Positions 1 to 11,849 of a stretch of 64,000 nt of DNA are shown here, piece after piece. The translations under genes and the position numbers were made by a program. The stretch's first letter is position 1. Each line of letters starts with the position of its first letter. Source of the DNA: Vanessa cardui (taxonomy: Eukaryota; Arthropoda; Insecta; Lepidoptera; Nymphalidae); contig NC_061143.1 of assembly GCF_905220365.1 (NCBI RefSeq), positions 5,456,001 through 5,520,000 of the forward strand, in the 5' to 3' direction. The notes under the pieces were generated by a model that searched no databases, was not told where the DNA came from, and saw nothing but the letters and a program-made list of their open reading frames with translations.

Positions 1-85
1 GTGCGTTCCAAACCCTCTCCTTAATGGAAGAGGAGGCCTTATCCCAGCAGTGGGAAATTTACAGGTTGTAACTAACTAATAAAAA
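1..85 (+). repeat. Metulj-like SINE, 3' end, cut by window edge
   Basis: The sequence matches the last part of the nearly full SINE at 16008-16314, read in the opposite direction. Shared stretches include the block ending in 'ggaagaggaggcctta' followed by 'cagcagtgggaaat' and 'acaggttgta'. The tRNA-like head must lie upstream of the window. Naming the family as Metulj is from memory. Confidence 0.75.
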
Positions 86-904
86 ATAGTCTTGATATTT
101 ATAACGTATCAGTTTATGATTTCATTTGTATTTATAAATGTATATTGCCATAATTACTGATAATAAATATTCATTATAATTGGTATACAATGTTATATAA
201 TATTGTTATTTACATATACAAAGTTTATACGAAACTAAACAATATCATAGCATTTAAAAGTCTAATTGATATGATTACGTTTAAATAATAAAGGATTATT
301 TAATAGATACGAAAATCTAATACAATAACTATGATTTGACTGTCCGTTTAATTTTAATAATATGATCAATGTTTTACTTAAAAAATAAACTCAAGAAAAT
401 ACGTCTTTGAATGACTTTCTCAATATATAAATAAAAGTATGTATTTTTAAATTTACATAATTTTGATATTCGCTAAAGAATTCGTAAATATACTAGTAAA
501 TAATTATATTATTAAATCTTATGAGTGCTAAAGATTCAAATTTCAAAAGAATATTAGCTTATATTTAATGTTTTATTAAGTAAATATTATTAATATATAA
601 TGTAGACTTACATGTTGATGGCTTTTGTTTCAAAAGTATTTGAACGAATCGTTCTTCAATGCTCTATTATTATTTTAATATTTTACAATTATTAATAATA
701 ATTTCAGCTTTAGTTTGGGGTGGAGAGGTGAGATATAATTTTTACTTTTCTGTAACGTAGCCCTGATACTATACATTGATGCATATTACTAAACATAAGA
801 TTCCATTATGACAAAATAACGTAAAATTATTACTGTAATTATAAGTAAATTCTGAAGAAGTGTAACTAGCGAGTTTCATGTCGTTTTTTCTCGATAGAAT
901 CTAC
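86..904. other. AT-rich spacer, no gene seen
   Basis: This is very AT-rich sequence with stops in all frames and no recognisable domain, splice pattern or RNA gene. It separates the SINE scrap at the window edge from the first repeat A copy. Confidence 0.6.
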
Positions 905-1200
905 TTTTTTTTATGGAATAGGTTGACCGACGAGTATATGACCCACCTATTGGTAAGTGGTCACCATCACCCATAGACAATGACGCTGAAAGAAATATTA
1001 ACTATTCCTTACATCGTCACTGCGCCACCAACCTTGAGAACTAAGATGTTATGTCCCTTGTGCCTGTAGTAACACTGGCTCACTCACCCTTCAAACCGGA
1101 ACACAACAATACTGAGTGCTGTTGTTTGGCGGTAGAATAACTGGTAAGTGGGTGGTACCTACCCAGACGGGCTTGCACAAAACTCTACCACCAAGTACTT
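905..1200 (-). repeat. Repeat A copy 1 (near full length)
   Basis: Repeat A is a family of about 250-290 bp seen about fourteen times in this window. On the plus strand this copy starts with a T-run and 'atggaataggttg', then carries the shared blocks 'aagaaatattaactattcc', 'tgcgccaccaacctt', 'actaagatgttatgtccct', 'gtgggtggtacctaccc' and 'gggcttgcacaaa'. Read on the minus strand the T-run becomes an A-rich 3' tail, so I take minus as the native direction of a SINE-like retroposon. No open frame or clear flanking duplication is seen. Confidence 0.75.
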
Positions 1201-4200
1201 TCCGAGGTGATGGTTTACGTTTAATTTAACACTGTTACAAATCAAATTTATGAACCTACTTGAATAACGAATATTTTAATTTTAATTTGTGAATAGTTAT
1301 AAAACTGGAATACACGAAACAAACAAACTCACTTTTGCGTTCATAGTACCTATTAGTTAATTATTACATTCTTATTCTATATCTTAATGAAGTTTCAAGA
1401 TAATCTGAATAGAATAAGTTTTGATTAATTTAGTTCGAAACATAAAAATAATGCAAGAATATGCAAATGAAACCGATGAGAAGTTGAAAACAATCGGCTG
1501 TTTTGCGTAAATTTAATTAATAATTATCGCGAACCAGTCGAGGGGATAACGCCTGGATCAATGTCGTTCCTATAAATCTGTCACGGCATGACTTATCCGT
1601 TGATATTTATAATTAAAGAAATCAATTCAATGGACGGGCTCTTGCGTGTAATTATAATTATATGAAACGTCCTGCATCGAAACAGTTATGCATTGTTTAT
1701 ACCGAAACAATACCGGTTTTATAATTATACGTAAGAATAGTGGATATTTTAATTGTTAAAATTTTAATTTATTCGAACAATTCGCATGAAGACATTGATT
1801 AATATTTGTTGTGTAACAACTAATAGTATTTATGATTATGATGATGCTTCTAAATTAATTGATTAGTTAAGAATTACGAGCATTATTTTCCCATTATTAA
1901 AGATCTACCATATCCAAGTTTTTTTATTCTATTCAATCTTCTATTCAAGTGATAAATGTTGCAATTAAACGTCTTTGTGCACTAAAGTGTAATTTCAAAA
2001 CTCCCCACAATCCATTGGAAAGCGACTCGCAGTGTCCCGAAAAAAGGTAAAAAAGTCGAATAAAGCCGGTCTTACCTAAACACCTGACCGAAAACGACAG
2101 GTGTTCGAAACCAATATCGTATACAATCGGCCGATTTCGAACCAGCATCCGAGCAGATGGCCAAAAACATACCACTTTATCTTCGTTACGAAGCGGCAAC
2201 ACTATGGACTTTTTAGCCTAACTTTTTGTAAGCCCACATGTTAGAGTTTTTTGCGGACGAGCAACAAAACATACAAAACCATTACTATTTACGAAAATTG
2301 GACCTTTGAGTATTTTTTGGGTTCGGTTTAGTACGTTCCTAGTGTTTTCCTCTGGATATTTTCTGAAAAAGTCAAATTTCAGCATGTTTAAAAAAATTGC
2401 CTTGTTTCTGAAATATTATAATAATATCTCTTCAATATCCTTTTAACATAAAAGACATTTAGTCTTAAAAATACTGGTTAAAAGAGGATAAATACTACGG
2501 ACTAATTAGGTAATACTCCTTATATATAAAAACATAACCCAAAACCTTAATATCGGTAGGCAATAAACCGTGATCAAAAAAGACCAAAACTGGAAGTCCA
2601 AGCAGCTGCCCAATTCTAAATAAGTTTAAGTAATTCTGAACTTTATTAATTTCAAATTAAAGAACACATTCGTATGCATCAGCATGATAATGTCACAAGT
2701 CTGTGAGTGAATCAGCAGAATAACCATCTGGCCTACTTTTTACGGTCCGGCATTTGAAACACTCATAAAAGGTCGTTGACAAACGTACTCCTCCACTAAT
2801 CTTGAAGATGTTTAATGGAAATTGAAGCAATAAACAAAATTACACTTAATTTATATTCATTTTGTGAATATGGGCAATAATCCGAGAAATCCTGATTAAT
2901 TGTTTTTGATTTTATTAACCTTATAAGCCTTTGTGTAATAAATTGTATAGGTAAAAGTATTAAAATTTCATTTCTTATATAAACTTTTAACAATTTTAAT
3001 ATGATGCTCAGGTATACAAAGCAATAACAATATCGATATCCGTTACTTTTAAAGTTCACAAAAGGGTATTTTTGGCGAAACAAATGGTCCGTTTCGAGTT
3101 ACATTTTCAAGACCGACGAATTTTAAAGCCGGCCGAATGAGTCACGTTTCGAAGAAGTAAGCCGAACCATATCAATTAAATACTACCGGTATAACTGTGG
3201 AATGTAAATAAAGCGATATTTACACTAAAGTAGGTTAGATATGCCCGGGTACGGAATTAGTTACTCGTGGCTACGCCCTTATATGATTAGTCATACTTAC
3301 GATATGACATACACTCGATAAAAGCATACAATACTTTGAACGTGTTTATCGACTAGGTTGTTAGTGGTCAAGGAAAGCATGAACCTTTCCTAACAACTTG
3401 GTCGGATCGGATGTAATTTTCAGATTAATCTCATCTCGACTCGAGCAAATTAATAGCGCGACGAAGCAAATATAACTAGTATTTGACAAGCGACAAAGTC
3501 TGACGTATTAGTCAACACTACGAAAATCAATTAACGTAAGAATTATTTGCTGCCGTAGGACGCCATTTATTTGGGTCGGGTGCCGTTTTGTCATTTCCTA
3601 CGTGATGACAGATATTGAATATGGTATAAAATATTGGTACGATCATTCATTTCATAGTTTTATTATATGTTTTGTCTAAGCAGAAATTAACAGTCTCAAA
3701 ATATTCCACAGCTGGGCCAAGACATCCTCTCAATAATGAAGATGGTTTTGGGTTTTTCTCCACGATACTGTTCCATTACGTGTTGTTGGATGTCTATGAC
3801 AAAATTTGATTTCAGTTGCTAACTAATAACATATAATCAGTTACACTTTTGACTCGTGTGGTCTAACCATAACATTTCAGACCTTCTATGTATAAGTAAA
3901 ATATTTTTTATCTCAAAGTTCAGGATTCCTTTAAATGTTACACTCAACTCCGCGACATTATCCGAACTTTTTGTATGAACACGTTTTAAAGTCCTCAAAA
4001 AGAATATTCCAAAGTATTTGAAAATAAACGCGGTACAATTTCGTGTTTTAACTAAACATAAAAATTCATATCGCATCGTTTGGCATCGCTTATCGTCCAA
4101 GCGCTTAAGATGCTTCTATAATCAGTTTTTGCTCATTGAACTTTCAATTCTTTCTTGTATATTCTAGTTTCCCTCTGAATTATATGGGTGAGTAGTTTTC

Positions 4201-4802
4201 CTTTTTAAACTCGCGAACTTTACTCTCTGTATTCTTTTTAAAACCGTTAAGTTTTCCTTTATCTGAGTTTTTATAAAGGAAGCGAAATCAAGAAAGAAGG
4301 AGGAAAAAAATTCCGCATTATTTCAAGAAGCGCTTAAGTTAGACATAGTGAGTTATGGTTTCAATAGTGCATTCTCTCCGAGAGAACGTACAAAGGAAAA
4401 CAAAACTTCTAAAAGTATGCGTGGTTGAGATTATTAGGTCGAAGTTCGCTTGTATACAATTTGCAAATACCATCGCGTATGAAGCAAAATACCTTGACAC
4501 GATTTGAAACGGTCGGTCTTTCGTTGGATTGATCAAACGGAATTTTGTCCGATACCTGCATTACATTCACGGGTCACAGGAGTCGACGTTTCTGAGCCCT
4601 GACCAAGACGAGATTTGTAACTTGGATGGGGGAGCTGAAATCAATTCGTAATCTCGTTCAATCTTCAGAACAGTCGAAGCAATTGAATCCGACGTCATTG
4701 TTTTCTTGGTTATCTACAGCTATCGTTGCCGATTCAGTCATATTCTCGTATTGTCTATTTTACTCCTCAATTTATTAGATTTAAATTATTTCTTTAATAG
4801 CA
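1201..4802. other. Unique AT-rich spacer, no gene seen
   Basis: No coding gene is supported. Short open frames at 1945-2202, 2796-3083, 3837-4100 and 4339-4536 on the minus strand have no recognisable domain and look like chance frames. A compact cluster of inverted repeats at 2080-2142 is listed separately. The stretch 3540-3620 is somewhat richer in GC but otherwise unremarkable. Confidence 0.55.
2080..2142. repeat. Stacked inverted repeats with nested palindrome
   Basis: A 7-bp inverted repeat (acacctg at 2080-2086, caggtgt at 2098-2104) abuts an 8-bp one (gttcgaaa at 2103-2110, tttcgaac at 2135-2142). The perfect 12-bp palindrome aatcggccgatt lies at 2125-2136, overlapping the last arm by two bases. 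No function can be assigned. It could be a protein-binding site or the end of a decayed DNA transposon. Confidence 0.5.
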
Positions 4803-5066
4803 AATGGAGGTCACTGGATTGGTAGTAATCGACACCGCTCATATATGTATATATTGATTCTTTAAGAAATATTAATCATTCCTTACATCGTTAATGTGCA
4901 ACGATTGATAAGATGCTATTTCCAATTTGTGCAAGTCTACCGATGTACATAAAGCTTGTACCTGTATCTAAACAATACTATGTTTAGCTGTTTGACGGTA
5001 GAATATCTGAGGAGTGGGTGGTGATTAGGTACCCATACGAGCTTGCACAAAGATCTACCACCGAGT
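4803..5066 (-). repeat. Repeat A copy 2 (diverged)
   Basis: This is an older copy of the family at 905-1200. Shared landmarks in the same order are 'taagaaatattaatcattcc', 'gtagaatatctga', 'gagtgggtggt' and 'gcttgcacaaagatctacca'. The middle part is strongly mutated. Native direction is minus by the same tail argument. Confidence 0.6.
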
Positions 5067-5642
5067 AAAACATTGTCTGACGATTCGAAAACCAAATTTA
5101 AATACGATAATTAATTAACACTTTGTAAACATCCGTCAGCTGTGCTAAAGACTTAGATCCTTTGAAATGGTTTGGAACTTATTCTAACACGTTACCCTAT
5201 ACACATGTAGCAGATTTTCATCTGCCCCATTAAGGCTCGCTTTTTTTTTTCGAACACAACCTTAATTAGAAACATAAATAAAATACATGTAAGTTGCGAG
5301 ATTATCGCTTAAGATTTACGTGTTCACTGGGTGTAATAAAAGTATTTAATGACGAAAAAAATAGTTTTAATTAATTGTTTCAACTGCTAGAAGTGACTTT
5401 CGAATGTTAATAGCAATAAAAGAAATACATCAGATCTTGGCGTATACGACTTGGTGTTTATAGATATCCTAGGTTTATGAGGCAATAAATTTATAATTCC
5501 GGACCACGCTGCCATTTTATGTTTTTATACGTTTACCCCTTTGTGGAGTTAATTAAACGTTTTTACTTGCGTACCGTGTCATTTCGTATTTTATTAGAAC
5601 CTACGACAACAGTAAAACTTAATGAATTATACTTATATCTAT
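5067..5642. other. AT-rich spacer, no gene seen
   Basis: No open frame of note, no RNA-like fold and no repeat match to the rest of the window were seen, apart from a short poly-T run near 5240. Confidence 0.55.
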
Positions 5643-5689
5643 TATATTTATTCTTATAGAGGTAGGCGGACTAGCAAACTGGCCATTTG
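5643..5689 (-). repeat. Repeat A copy 3, tail half of split copy
   Basis: The segment reads 'ataga', 'ggtaggcggactagc' and 'ggcca', matching the plus-strand left end of repeat A (compare 'ggttggcggacgagc' at 39601). It stops where SINE B begins, and the other end of repeat A resumes just past the SINE. This indicates a nested or composite insertion. Confidence 0.45.
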
Positions 5690-5872
5690 ATAATAAATAT
5701 TTAGACCCCGAACACTGCCACGGACGGTACCACGAACACCCAGACCAAAGACAACATAGAAAACTAATAAACTTTTTGTATACAGACTCGGCCGGGAATC
5801 GAACCCGGGACCTCGGAGTGGCTTGACCATTAAAACCGGTGTACACATCACTCGACCACGGAGGTCGTCGAA
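5690..5872 (-). repeat. SINE B (tRNA-derived), 3'-truncated copy
   Basis: Read on the minus strand it begins 'gacgacctccgtggtcgagt', contains an A-box-like 'tggtcgagtg' and a near-perfect B box 'gggttcgattcccgg', and continues into a body shared with 30047-30296 ('ttagttttctatgttgtct', 'gtggtaccgtc'). It is a tRNA-like pol III promoter head plus SINE body, not a tRNA gene: there is no foldable 3' half with a T arm and acceptor at normal spacing. The short open frames across it are incidental. Confidence 0.7.
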
Positions 5873-5957
5873 AAAATATGACATATTGCTGCTTGGATTT
5901 AAAATATATAATGAGTGGGTTGCACCTACCCTGGCTTGCTCAGAGCCTTGGTAGTGT
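5873..5957 (-). repeat. Repeat A copy 3, head half of split copy
   Basis: Directly after SINE B come 'tattgctgcttgg', 'atatataatgagtgggtt' and 'cacctaccctggcttgc'. These match the plus-strand right end of repeat A ('tactgttgtttggcggtag', 'gatgagtgggtggtaccta', 'gggcttgcacaaa'). With 5643-5689 it makes a repeat A copy that has lost its middle around the SINE. The open frame at 5839-6120 covers it and is not a gene. Confidence 0.5.
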
Positions 5958-8312
5958 CTGTTGGATTTCTTTGCCATCACAATTTGAACAGGATAGAGGT
6001 ATAGATAGTGAACATGCCTTAGGACGGGTTGTCGTTATTATATACAAAAAACCTTCCTTGCGAATCACACTATCTATAAAAAACCGCATCAAAATCCATT
6101 GCGTGATTTTAAAGATTTAAGCATACATAAGGACAGCGGTAGGCGACTTTGTATTATGCTGTGTAATGATTTAAATTTAGAATCATTTATTTCGTGCATT
6201 ATATAACATATTTTAAATTCCCTATTTACTAACCACAAATTCTAAGCATAAACGTAATTCGAATAACATTTCCCTATTCAAACACATAAGGTACCCTAAT
6301 ATACACAAATTGATACAACAACAATAATATAATCAGTTCTCTGTTAGCCAAAGTAAACTGAACAAGCCTAATTTACATAAGCTGTTACCTAACACATATC
6401 ACACAAAGGGTCAATGAACTTACTGATAAGGATTCAATAACCTCAGTCTATCTTACGACGTTATGCATAACAAATAATGTCTTTACGATACAAGAATTGA
6501 ATATGACAAATATTGTAAGTAATAATGTATTCTTACGTTTGGAAATGAATTGATCGGTTTCTATATATTACAATACTGATGTTATAGAATTAGTTAAATT
6601 AACTCAAACAATTATCACTAAATTTTGCATACAATTTACCAGACAATTCATACCACCTGGTCCACATGCCCCTTTCCCCTCTCAGATATGATAGAAACCG
6701 CAGACACTAGTTCATAATATAAATCAGAAAAGCATGATTGAAGGTTACCTTTATTTTATAAATGTGAACAAAGACTTCCATTTACTATATTGTTGTAAGA
6801 AACAGTTTTTAAATGGTGACTCAATAAAAATGTCTCTTAAGCCGACAATGGTAAGAATTAAATGGGGTAATGTGTTAAACGTGCGTTGGCGCCAAGAGAA
6901 TCATTAAGATAAATGGAAAACAGATCACGTATTAGTCACTAGGAGCTTACATAATATTTCAATTTCTAAGCATGATATGTAGCAAAACAGCGTATAGCAA
7001 AAACAATTATATTTTATCTATCTATACAAAATTAATGTGGCATTTGTATACAGATTTATTACTTATCATTAATGTATTTTTAATAAATCGCTTCGATTTT
7101 TAAATGTTGTTTGTTTTTTATTGATCGCTAACATTGTTCGATTTAGATGCAACGCATTAAAGATCAGCTGTTTTAAGCTCAAACATATTTACATAAGCAA
7201 AAAAAAAAAACAATTTAAAAATATAATATTTTGAGAGAAAGTTTTTTAATATAATTCAGCGCTATGTTATATGGACTATTTGTAATATATTAGTGGTAGT
7301 TTTGGTGTAAATTTAAGTTCGTTAAAGGAACTACTATATTTTCATAACAAGTTAGTAATTTATCCGTAGTATTTGCACTCCCAGCACACGCAACTCAAAC
7401 AATATTATAAATACAACATCGCTATATGGAATACCGGCTATCATCGAACCATATACGTCGGATATATAACTGTATGTCCGTATATATTTATCACGGACAA
7501 AAACCACAAATATGAATGCAGCTATGACATCAGCGTAAACAACTTGTTCTTGCAGCTTTTAACTTCCGGATGCATAAAATATGAGAATAGTTAATATTTT
7601 AAATAAATACAATTAGTGGTTTAAGCAAATACAGATATTTATATTATATTGTAAAATGGCAACTATTTTCAATGATGTTTTTAATGAATATTGATATTAA
7701 TGATTTTTTTTATTTAACTTATTTTATACTATATGTCTGTGACTATAATATATAGTATAGGTTAGTTTACTAAACAAAAGAGTGATGAAAATCGATTGTA
7801 TAGTTATTTAAAATCTATTCCTTTTAAAACACACACATACAAGATAAACATGGAACGTTCTTTATTTAAAATGGTTAAGAAAAATTAACTGTAGTCGTTT
7901 GTTTTTTTACAAAACTTCGATAGGTATTTAAATAACGGTTACTTTCATTTCAACAGCAATCAATGCTTCCATTAGAGTTGAAAATAAATGTATTAATGGA
8001 CAACATCTGAATCCAGCTGTACTATTAGTATTAAAATTGAAGCATTTCTTTTAATGTCAAGAAATCGATAATATTATGAATTATTAAACATGGAGTAATA
8101 ATGTGCAAATTCCCAAAACTATTTTGTTCGCACAAAGCATAAATTTCAACAATGATTCAATACTAAAGGCAAACAGTCTCACGTTCTGATTCTATTGTTA
8201 TGATTTTTATTAATGTGTACAAATAACGATAAATTGTAATGAATTTTTTAAGTAAATACCTTTATAAAGATTACGAGATACTAAATAATAGCATTTACTT
8301 TGCAGGCCTTTT
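5958..8312. other. AT-rich spacer, no gene seen
   Basis: No supported gene. A 73-codon frame at 7373-7594 and a 93-codon frame at 5839-6120 lack recognisable features, and the latter lies partly in repeats. Poly-A and AT-rich simple runs occur near 7200 and 7690. Confidence 0.55.
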
Positions 8313-8405
8313 GACGGGCCGTCGAAGGCCCGTCTATATTCTACCGCAAAACAGCGATAATTAGCATTGTTTTGTGTAGCAAGCACAAGAAACGTAACAT
8401 CACAG
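8313..8405 (+). repeat. GC hairpin joined to repeat A fragment
   Basis: 8-bp arms gacgggcc (8313-8320) and ggcccgtc (8327-8334) flank a 6-base loop. The right arm runs into 'tattctaccgcaaaacagcg', 'attgttttgt' and 'gcacaagaaacgtaacatc', which follow the native repeat A order with internal deletions. The hairpin may have formed from the 'caagcccgtct' part of repeat A. Confidence 0.5.
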
Positions 8406-9116
8406 CACGAGTCACATTAGTAATGTAAAGAATAGTTTATATTCAATACGACGATTACCACTTATAATAAAAAAAAATATTACAGACTACGTTAATATTA
8501 AATTTCGATTTTTAAAAATAGAATAAGAATCTACGACATAAACATTGATGTAATGTTTTGGGACAGCGATGTAATCAGGACTAAGAATAGGGCCTACAAA
8601 TATTTACCTACCGACTTTACACTCTTTTATTATTACCTTGGAAAAGAGGCCTACTCAAATGAAAATTTACGAAAATGAACTTTATTGAAAAGCAATAAGA
8701 TCTTCATCGAAATGTACAAAGTGTTCTTCGTAGACACCCACGCGTCATCAACTGTCTAAATAGTAAAATATCGTTATTTTTATTGGTAACTCATAATGTT
8801 TTCAAAATAGGGACTATATTCCATTTCTATAAAAGTACAGTTACGCTACCTTTAAATATACCTAATATCGACTTAGGTTAGAGTATATGATGGTACACTG
8901 ACCATTGACATTCAAACAGAAAGAACCTTAAATAAAAACGATAAAGCATAAGCCCCTAAGCAATATTGGTATAATATACGTATATGTATTTAGAAAATTT
9001 CACCCTGCTGTTAAATTAAGCTGATACAAAATTGAAATATATACTCGATTTTATTAACCTGTAAGTATTAAATATATATGCGACAATTTGTGCCCCAAAA
9101 ATTTAAATTGTCATTA
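8406..9116. other. AT-rich spacer, no gene seen
   Basis: No open frame, RNA gene or repeat match was found in this interval. Confidence 0.55.
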
Positions 9117-9368
9117 TTAATATGAATGTATTATATAGAGTCGTTGATCTAGACAGATCGCGAGATTCTGATAACGAATTCTGATTTGGTTAAATTTATT
9201 TGGATATTTTTTTAATAAATCTTTAGTAGCTGTCCCGTAATGTGTCTTGAGAGTGAAAGGACAGATATTGTGCTTTGCTGCGAACACATTTTTAGTTATT
9301 AATATTTTTTGTGCAGTTGTCTTCTCTAAGACAACATTTGACCACAAAATCAAATCTACCTTCAGCAA
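9117..9368 (-). other. Unidentified 83-codon open frame
   Basis: An open frame with a mixed composition that includes Trp, Cys, several Lys and a run such as DLLKKYPNKFNQIRIRYQN. It starts at a TTG and is preceded almost directly by an in-frame TGA. I do not recognise the product. There is no splice or promoter evidence, so it may be a chance frame or a worn gene fragment. It lies 240 bases from another gene-like frame on the opposite strand. Confidence 0.15.
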
Positions 9369-9605
9369 TATTCATATACTATCCATGTAGTTCTTTCATT
9401 AAATTAGAAAATCTAATAGATTTTTATTGCTAATTCGGAATCGAAATCTAAGATACAACAATAGGTCGAGAATTTATCAAATACCGATTACAAAAATTTA
9501 TGAAAAACTCCAAATGAACTCCAGAAGATGAAAATATAAATCACGAAGCAGCTATAAAATATTAAAAGCACTGGACCAAAAACAAACCATATCGGAATAT
9601 CTAAT

Positions 9606-9995
9606 TTGTTACACTTTGATGGATACCAAGAAAGGGACTACCATATCATTTGTAAGGGACTGATATCAAGGAAACTCTTATTAGCCCTCGAGTTAAATGA
9701 AAAACGAATAAAAGAAGGGAGGATAAGAAGGCATTCTCTAAAGCTTTGTAAACCGACAACGATGACACTTAACGCAGGCTTCTGTCTGACCTTCATCTAC
9801 ATACAGATAACAAAAGGTCATGATACACCAAAAGAATTATATCAAAAATACGGACGTGGAAATCTTCAGACAGTTCTAGTAAAATTACCAAATGAATACA
9901 TCGAAATGCATTATGAATTATTTGATAATCTAAATATTATAACAGATATAGAGGATTTCTGTTTAGTACCAAAAAATTTAAAATTTAACAAATGA
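9606..9995 (+). pseudogene. Unidentified 129-codon open frame, possible gene relic
   Basis: This is the longest open frame in the window. It starts at TTG, and the frame stays open upstream to a stop at 9555-9557. The product is rich in charged residues, with protein-like stretches such as KGHDTPKELYQKYGRGNLQ near the middle and NEYIEMHYELFDNLN near the C terminus. Just upstream a second frame is also open (ending KKGTTISFVRD at a stop near 9660), which could reflect a frameshifted older gene. I recognise no family, see no membrane segment clearly and find no splice evidence. It could be an exon remnant, part of a decayed mobile element or chance. Confidence 0.3.
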
Positions 9996-10265
9996 TAATT
10001 ATGTGATGAACTGAATAAGTTTGATAAATCGTGACATTGAGATACCAGCTTAGAGCTGAAGATTATACGGAGGGACCCTTAGAGGACATTATATATTCAA
10101 TTCGTGAAATGGAGTGAACATAAATCTTGAGAGGTATTCGTAAATCAAACTTTTTGTCTCCAAATCTATAATTCAGGAATTCTGCGCGTGCTCAAGTACC
10201 CTTTTATGTACCTTGAAGTGTATAAATCTACTCTTCAAACTAGAACCGTCATCAAGGATGATAGA

Positions 10266-10329
10266 TTTTGTTGAACGTAAGCTTGATTATGTCGTTAAGC
10301 GTTTTGTTGAACGTAAGCTTGATTATGTC
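10266..10329. repeat. 36-bp-period tandem duplication
   Basis: A 28-base identical block containing 'gttgaacgtaagcttgatta' occurs at 10266-10293 and again at 10302-10329, two units with period 36. The period is a multiple of three, so overlapping open frames simply repeat a 12-residue unit. It looks like a recent local duplication. Confidence 0.8.
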
Positions 10330-10456
10330 ATTCGACTATCGTACTATCGTTGAATACAGTAAAATTGTAGATATTTTAAGAACTTTTTTTTTCAAATCTT
10401 TTAATGAATCTTGTAAGAAAATCTTTGATTTTCTGTATACATTTATTCAAGTGTAA

Positions 10457-11276
10457 AACTTATTTAACCAATTTTGTATTTATATTCCAATATATTTGTT
10501 TTCTAAGCCAATAGTCTTGTTATGTCTCTCGCGACGAAAATAAAAAGCCAAGATTTTTACTTAAGAAAAAACCTACAGGTGAGGCGACCTTGTTTCCAGG
10601 GAATGGTTTGACTTTATCGAATGACATAACACACACATAAATAGTTTATGCTTCAGTAAATAGCCCACCAATCAAGGCTTACATTGGTTTTCTTCGTGCT
10701 AGTAAAACGAATAAAAATGTATAACAAATATTCTAAATATGAGATTACTTAAAGCAATTACCAAAGTTCGATTTCGACAATAATCATATAACGTTCAATA
10801 GACTGCATAGAAAAGTTCAGAATATAAAAACGGTCGCCTAGTGAAATTCTTTAAGATTGAATGATTTATTTCCGTCTTGGACGAGGACCGACATCGAAAG
10901 GGTGTATTTTATTTGTCGTAAAGGAATTTACGAGTTCTTCTCGTTTCTAGGAGTCAGCCCTACCTGCCCATCTCGGACTCGATCTATACAGCCAATAAAC
11001 CCAATCTTTATATTGTGCGAATGTATTTCTTTTCATCAGACCCCAAGGTGTTTTCAATTTTGTCGTGAAAAATAAGTAGACTTCGTATGATGGAATTTAA
11101 TAAAGCCAACGCAATAACACCTTCAGGTCTGGAGAAATTGGAAATTAAATACGTTCAGTTTATTTTCTTACTTGGTAAAGTGCTTACTTCAAGATATATG
11201 AGGAATTGTATACGACAATGAACGAAGCGATTTTCCTAGTATATATAAATAATAATAAAAATCATATGCTTTATAT
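10457..11276. other. Spacer, no gene seen
   Basis: Only a 72-codon open frame at 10857-11075 is present, without recognisable domains. No RNA gene or repeat match was seen. Confidence 0.5.
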
Positions 11277-11460
11277 GAATACTAGTAGTTGCCCGCGTCT
11301 TTGCTCGCGTTTTAGGGTATTGGTTGTCATGTGATAGGCAAAAAGTAGTCTATGTCTTATTTTGGTGTTCAAGTTTGCTTCATACCAAATTTCATAAGCG
11401 GTTCAGCGCTTTGGTCGTGAAAGATCGACAGACAGACCGAACTATTCCGTTCGAATATTC
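11277..11460 (+). repeat. RTE-like LINE tail fragment
   Basis: It begins 'actagtagttgcccgcgtct' and 'ttgctcgcgtttt', then 'ttggttgtcatgtgatag', 'aaaagtagtctatg', 'gcttcataccaaattt' and 'gacagacagacc'. The same order appears inverted at 25490-25682. These motifs are common in 3' parts of RTE-clade LINEs or related non-autonomous elements in Lepidoptera. The class assignment is from memory. Confidence 0.55.
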
Positions 11461-11849
11461 GTGCAGTAATAATGAGTAAAAACAAATGTAATATTTTTTT
11501 TTACAAAATTTTATAAGACAAAGAAAATAATTTCAACAGATATAGTTCTAATTATTTCACCTCTATGAGATCTACACAAAGTGTCTGGACCAGCTGCGAA
11601 AATGATTGTTGTAGATTTGTTTTGTTTTCCGCGCTCATGTGATAAATAAACTTTAGCAAAATTTAAATTTTGAATCACAGTATCATTGTACTGACTCTCA
11701 GTTGAAGTAAGTTTTGCGTAACATATTCGCGACTAATGTGGGTCATTCTAAGGATAGATTCATATTATACAGATATTTCAAAGGGATATAAGAAAGGATT
11801 TTTTTTAATCTTTATACTTAATGAGGCGAAAAACATCTATATTAACATG

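Noticed and set aside
5792..5872. Arg/Ser-like tRNA gene
   Set aside because: A and B boxes are present, but no acceptor stem closes and the same head recurs with a SINE body at 30047.
5619..5980. Minus frames of 75 and 108 codons as genes
   Set aside because: They are translations of SINE B and the split repeat A.
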